NCBI GenBank assembly: GCA_021158375.1
Contig: JAGGUS010000300.1
Location: forward strand, 1 to 7,449
Length of the DNA stretch: 7,449 bases
Source: Thermoprotei archaeon
Lineage (GTDB): Archaea; Thermoproteota; Thermoprotei; QMSL01; B3-G16
Direction: 5' to 3'
The notes beneath the pieces were generated by a model. That model did no database searches and was not told where the DNA came from. It was given only the letters and a program-made list of their open reading frames with translations. Below, piece by piece: positions 4,788-7,449 of the stretch. A program made the translations under genes and the position numbers. Position 1 is the first letter of the stretch. Every line of letters begins with the position of its first letter.

Positions 4788-7449
4788 TGCTGAAGAATTC
4801 CTTAAAGTACTTCGAGATATAGAAAGGAAGTGGCAGCAAAAATGGGAAGAAGCACACTTATTTGAAGCAGAGCCTGATCCCAATAAGAAAAAATTCTTCT
4901 TAACTGTTCCTTATCCATATACATCAGGCCCTCTTCATATAGGGCATGGAAGGACGTATACTATAGGGGATTTGATAGCACGATTTATGCGAATGAGAGG
5001 ATTCAACGTATTGTGGCCTATGGCATTTCATATAACAGGAACTCCAATAGCTTCGATCTCTGCAAGGATTTCTCGAGGGGATGAGGAGTGTATAAAGCTG
5101 TACGAAAACTACGTAAGGCTCTATATTAAAGACGAGAAAGAGGTAAGGAAGGTAGTAGAATCGTTTGTAGAACCTAAGAACGTTGCGATGTTTTTTGCAA
5201 ACGCCATAACTAATGATTTCAAGAGCTTGGGATACTCAATAGATTGGAGGAGGAAGTTCACTACTGGAGATCCAGATTATAGCGCATTCATAACATGGCA
5301 GTTTATGAAATTGAAAGAGAAGGGATATATAGTACAAGGGACTCATCCAGTTCTTTATTGTCCTAAGGATAAGAATGCTGTAGGAGAAGATGACATAAGA
5401 GGAGGCGATGAGTTTAGAGCAGAGGTAGTAGAATTTACGGCAATTAAGTTTAGACTAGAGGGTGATGACGAAGTCTACTTGGTGGCAGGAACGTTAAGGC
5501 CTGAAACAATATTTGGAGTAACCAATATATGGGTTAATCCTAGGGCGGAGTATGTACTTGTAAACGTAGATGGTGAGAAGTGGATAGTCTCAGAGGAAGC
5601 TGCAGATAAACTAAGGTATCAAGGCCATGAGGTGAGCATTTTAAGGAGGATTAAGGGGAGCGAACTAGTAGGAAAGAGGTGTTTCGAGCCTATATCGGGA
5701 AGAGAAATTTTGATATTACCAGCAGTCTTTGTAAGCAGTAGTGAGGCAACAGGTGTAGTTTATAGCGTACCAGCACATTCACCACATGATTACGTAGCAC
5801 TACGAGATATAAAGAGGGATCCTGAAAGGTTTGGTATAAGCGCTGAGTGCGTATCTAAAATAGAACCCATTAGTATTATAGATATTGACGGGTATAGCGA
5901 GTGGCCTGCAAGAGATGTAGTTGAAAAAATGGGAATAAGAGATCAGACTGAAAGGGAGAAATTAGAGGAAGCTACTAAAATATTGTATAAAGAAGAGTAC
6001 TATAAGGGTATACTTAAGGATATATGTAAACCATTTAACGGGATGAGAATAGCTGAGGCTAAGGAGAAAGTAAGGGAATGGCTTCTTAATATGGGAAAGG
6101 CTACTATCTTCTACGAGACAAGTCCACGGCCAATATACTGTAGATGTGGTAGCAAAATAGTAGTTGCAGTCCTTAAAGATCAATGGTTCATAAATTATGG
6201 GAATCCCGAGTGGAAGAAATTAGCGAGAGAAGCATTATCTAAGATGGAGATATATCCAGCTAAGTATAGAAAGTTATTTGAAGATACATTTGATTGGCTT
6301 GCCCTTAGACCATGTGCTAGGAAAAGGGGACTTGGGACGCCGCTACCCTTTGATAAAGGCTGGATAATAGAATCGTTAAGCGATTCAACGATATACATGG
6401 CGTTCTATACGGTAGTACATATAATAAGGAGATATGGCATAAAGCCTGAGCAACTGACTTTGGATGTATTCGACTATGTTTTCTTAGGAAAGGGAGACCC
6501 TAAGATAATAGCTAAGAGGACAGGAATTCCGGTAGATGCATTAAAAGAGATGAGAAAGGAGTTCACGTATTGGTATCCTGTAGATCAAAGGCACACTGCT
6601 GTTGGTCACATTACAAATCACTTAAGCTTCTTCATATTCCATCATGTAGCAATATTTCCTAAAGAGCTATGGCCTAAGAAGATAACGCTAAATGAGTATG
6701 TAATAAGGGAAGGAGCTAAGATGAGCAAAAGTAAGGGTAACGTCTTACCATTAGTAGAAATACCTAGAAAGTATAGCGCGGATCTCTTTAGATTATATAT
6801 AGTATATGCAGCTGATTTACCGAGCGTAGTCGACTGGAGAGAAGCTCAGGTAAAAAGCGTTTTGAGAAGGTTAATGGACTTCTGGAATCTTGCAATTAAT
6901 ATATGTGAGCATGAAACTGCAAAGCCGAAGGAAATGAGTATACCTACAAGAGGGCTCTTATCAAGAATAAATAGTGCTATATCTTTATGTACTACGTATA
7001 TGGAGAAGCATAAGTTAAGGGATTACGTCCAAGAGGCTTTCTTCAATATGCTTAACAACATAGAACTTTACTTAAAGATGGTAGAAGGCAGACCCGAATA
7101 CGAGAAAGAGAAATGGTGGGCCTTAAGGTATTGCTTAGAGAGACTAGTCAAGTTATTATCACCAGTGATACCTCATATATCCGAAGAGTTATGGGAACTC
7201 TTAGGGCATAAGGGATTTGTATCCGTGGAGAAGTGGCCTACTTCTGATGAGGAATATATAGATATGGAACTTGAAGAAATAATCGAAATAGTAAATAATA
7301 CAATAGAAGACATAAAGAATATACTTGACACTATGAAGGAAGCTAAGCCTTCAAAAGCCTATATATACGTCGGTGCCGCTCCTTGGAAGTATAAACTAAG
7401 CGAAATGGTTTACGAACTGAGGAGAGCGAGAATAGATGAAATAATAAGG
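4758..7449 (+). CDS. leuS: Leucyl-tRNA synthetase (3' end outside the window; start out of frame)
   Basis: Charges tRNA-Leu with leucine in the cytosol; archaeal/eukaryotic-type class I synthetase. From 4765 the frame is open to the right edge. Numbered as if one G of the 4760-4764 run were skipped: HIGH (60-63, PLHIGHG), editing-domain TLRPETIFG (245-253), SVPAHSPHDY with the editing Asp at 344, and KMSKS (654-658, GAKMSKSKGNV), then the anticodon-binding helical domain (WNLA, then PVIPHISEELWELL). Both aminoacylation and editing sites look intact. About 897 residues are visible of an expected 940-970, so only a short C-terminal part is missing. The body frame has no ATG, GTG or TTG from the TAA at 4690 to beyond HIGH (first is TTG 4972). 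The SD-supported ATG 4758 is one frame off and stops at TAG 4785. With a one-base skip the protein would begin MGIIFYTIDSAEEF and run smoothly into the conserved ERKWQQKWEEA. Confidence 0.93.

Noticed and set aside
5462..5504. A C-box-like GTGATGA followed 32 bases later by CTGA, as in archaeal C/D box guide RNAs.
   Set aside because: It lies in the middle of leuS, encodes conserved editing-domain residues at its 3' end, has no internal D' or C' box and no terminal stem. A chance match is more likely.
5962..6398. Two minus-strand ORFs of 73 and 67 codons inside leuS.
   Set aside because: They lie wholly opposite the conserved LeuRS coding sequence, with no SD, promoter or recognisable domain.
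1..7449. Mobile elements, CRISPR repeats, tRNA or rRNA genes, integration sites.
   Set aside because: No spaced direct repeats, no transposase or integrase motifs, and gaps between genes are too short for structured RNA genes. All gaps are under about 90 bases.

Overview
The window looks like a stretch of core chromosome from a hyperthermophilic or thermophilic crenarchaeon (Thermoproteota). The evidence is ribosomal protein S25e, a Clp1/Grc3-type RNA 5'-kinase, a PP1-arch type PPP phosphatase and an archaeal LeuRS, together with AT-rich DNA in which Arg is mostly AGG/AGA and Ile is often ATA. First genes of transcription units carry TATA-like boxes about 25-28 bases before the start codon and no Shine-Dalgarno (SD) sequence (leaderless style), while downstream genes carry short SD motifs 6-7 bases before the start. 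No mobile element, CRISPR array, tRNA or rRNA was seen.

Layout, left to right. Positions 1-462 (minus) hold the N-terminal part of NAD synthetase nadE, cut by the left edge. A 64-base divergent gap with a perfect 12-base AT-rich palindrome separates it from a plus-strand pair joined by an ATGA overlap: a Clp1-like polynucleotide 5'-kinase (527-1774) and a PPP-family Ser/Thr phosphatase (1771-2712). The phosphatase stop overlaps tail-to-tail with the stop of rps25e (2709-3074, minus). rps25e is preceded on its own strand by a candidate 30-residue single-span membrane peptide (3118-3210). A PqqD-like protein (3294-3755, plus) diverges from this pair, and its tail overlaps a minus-strand Zn-ribbon/membrane protein (3672-3911) by 84 bases. 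A TIM-barrel protein related to sugar-phosphate isomerases (3956-4714, plus) follows, then leucyl-tRNA synthetase leuS (from 4758, open at the right edge).

The genes are mostly information-processing and housekeeping functions: NAD synthesis, RNA 5'-end phosphorylation, protein dephosphorylation, the small ribosomal subunit and Leu-tRNA charging. No obvious shared pathway or defence/accessory system links them.

The most striking observation is that the leuS reading frame has no ATG, GTG or TTG from the preceding in-frame stop (4690) to beyond the HIGH motif. The only SD-supported ATG (4758) is one frame off and meets a TAG after nine codons. A G5 run directly at this ATG could be a one-base sequence error, a real frameshift, or a +1 recoding site. 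Next in interest are the antisense overlap that encodes a membrane helix opposite a PqqD tail, the unannotated small membrane ORF, and a TIM barrel that seems to have lost much of its metal site.
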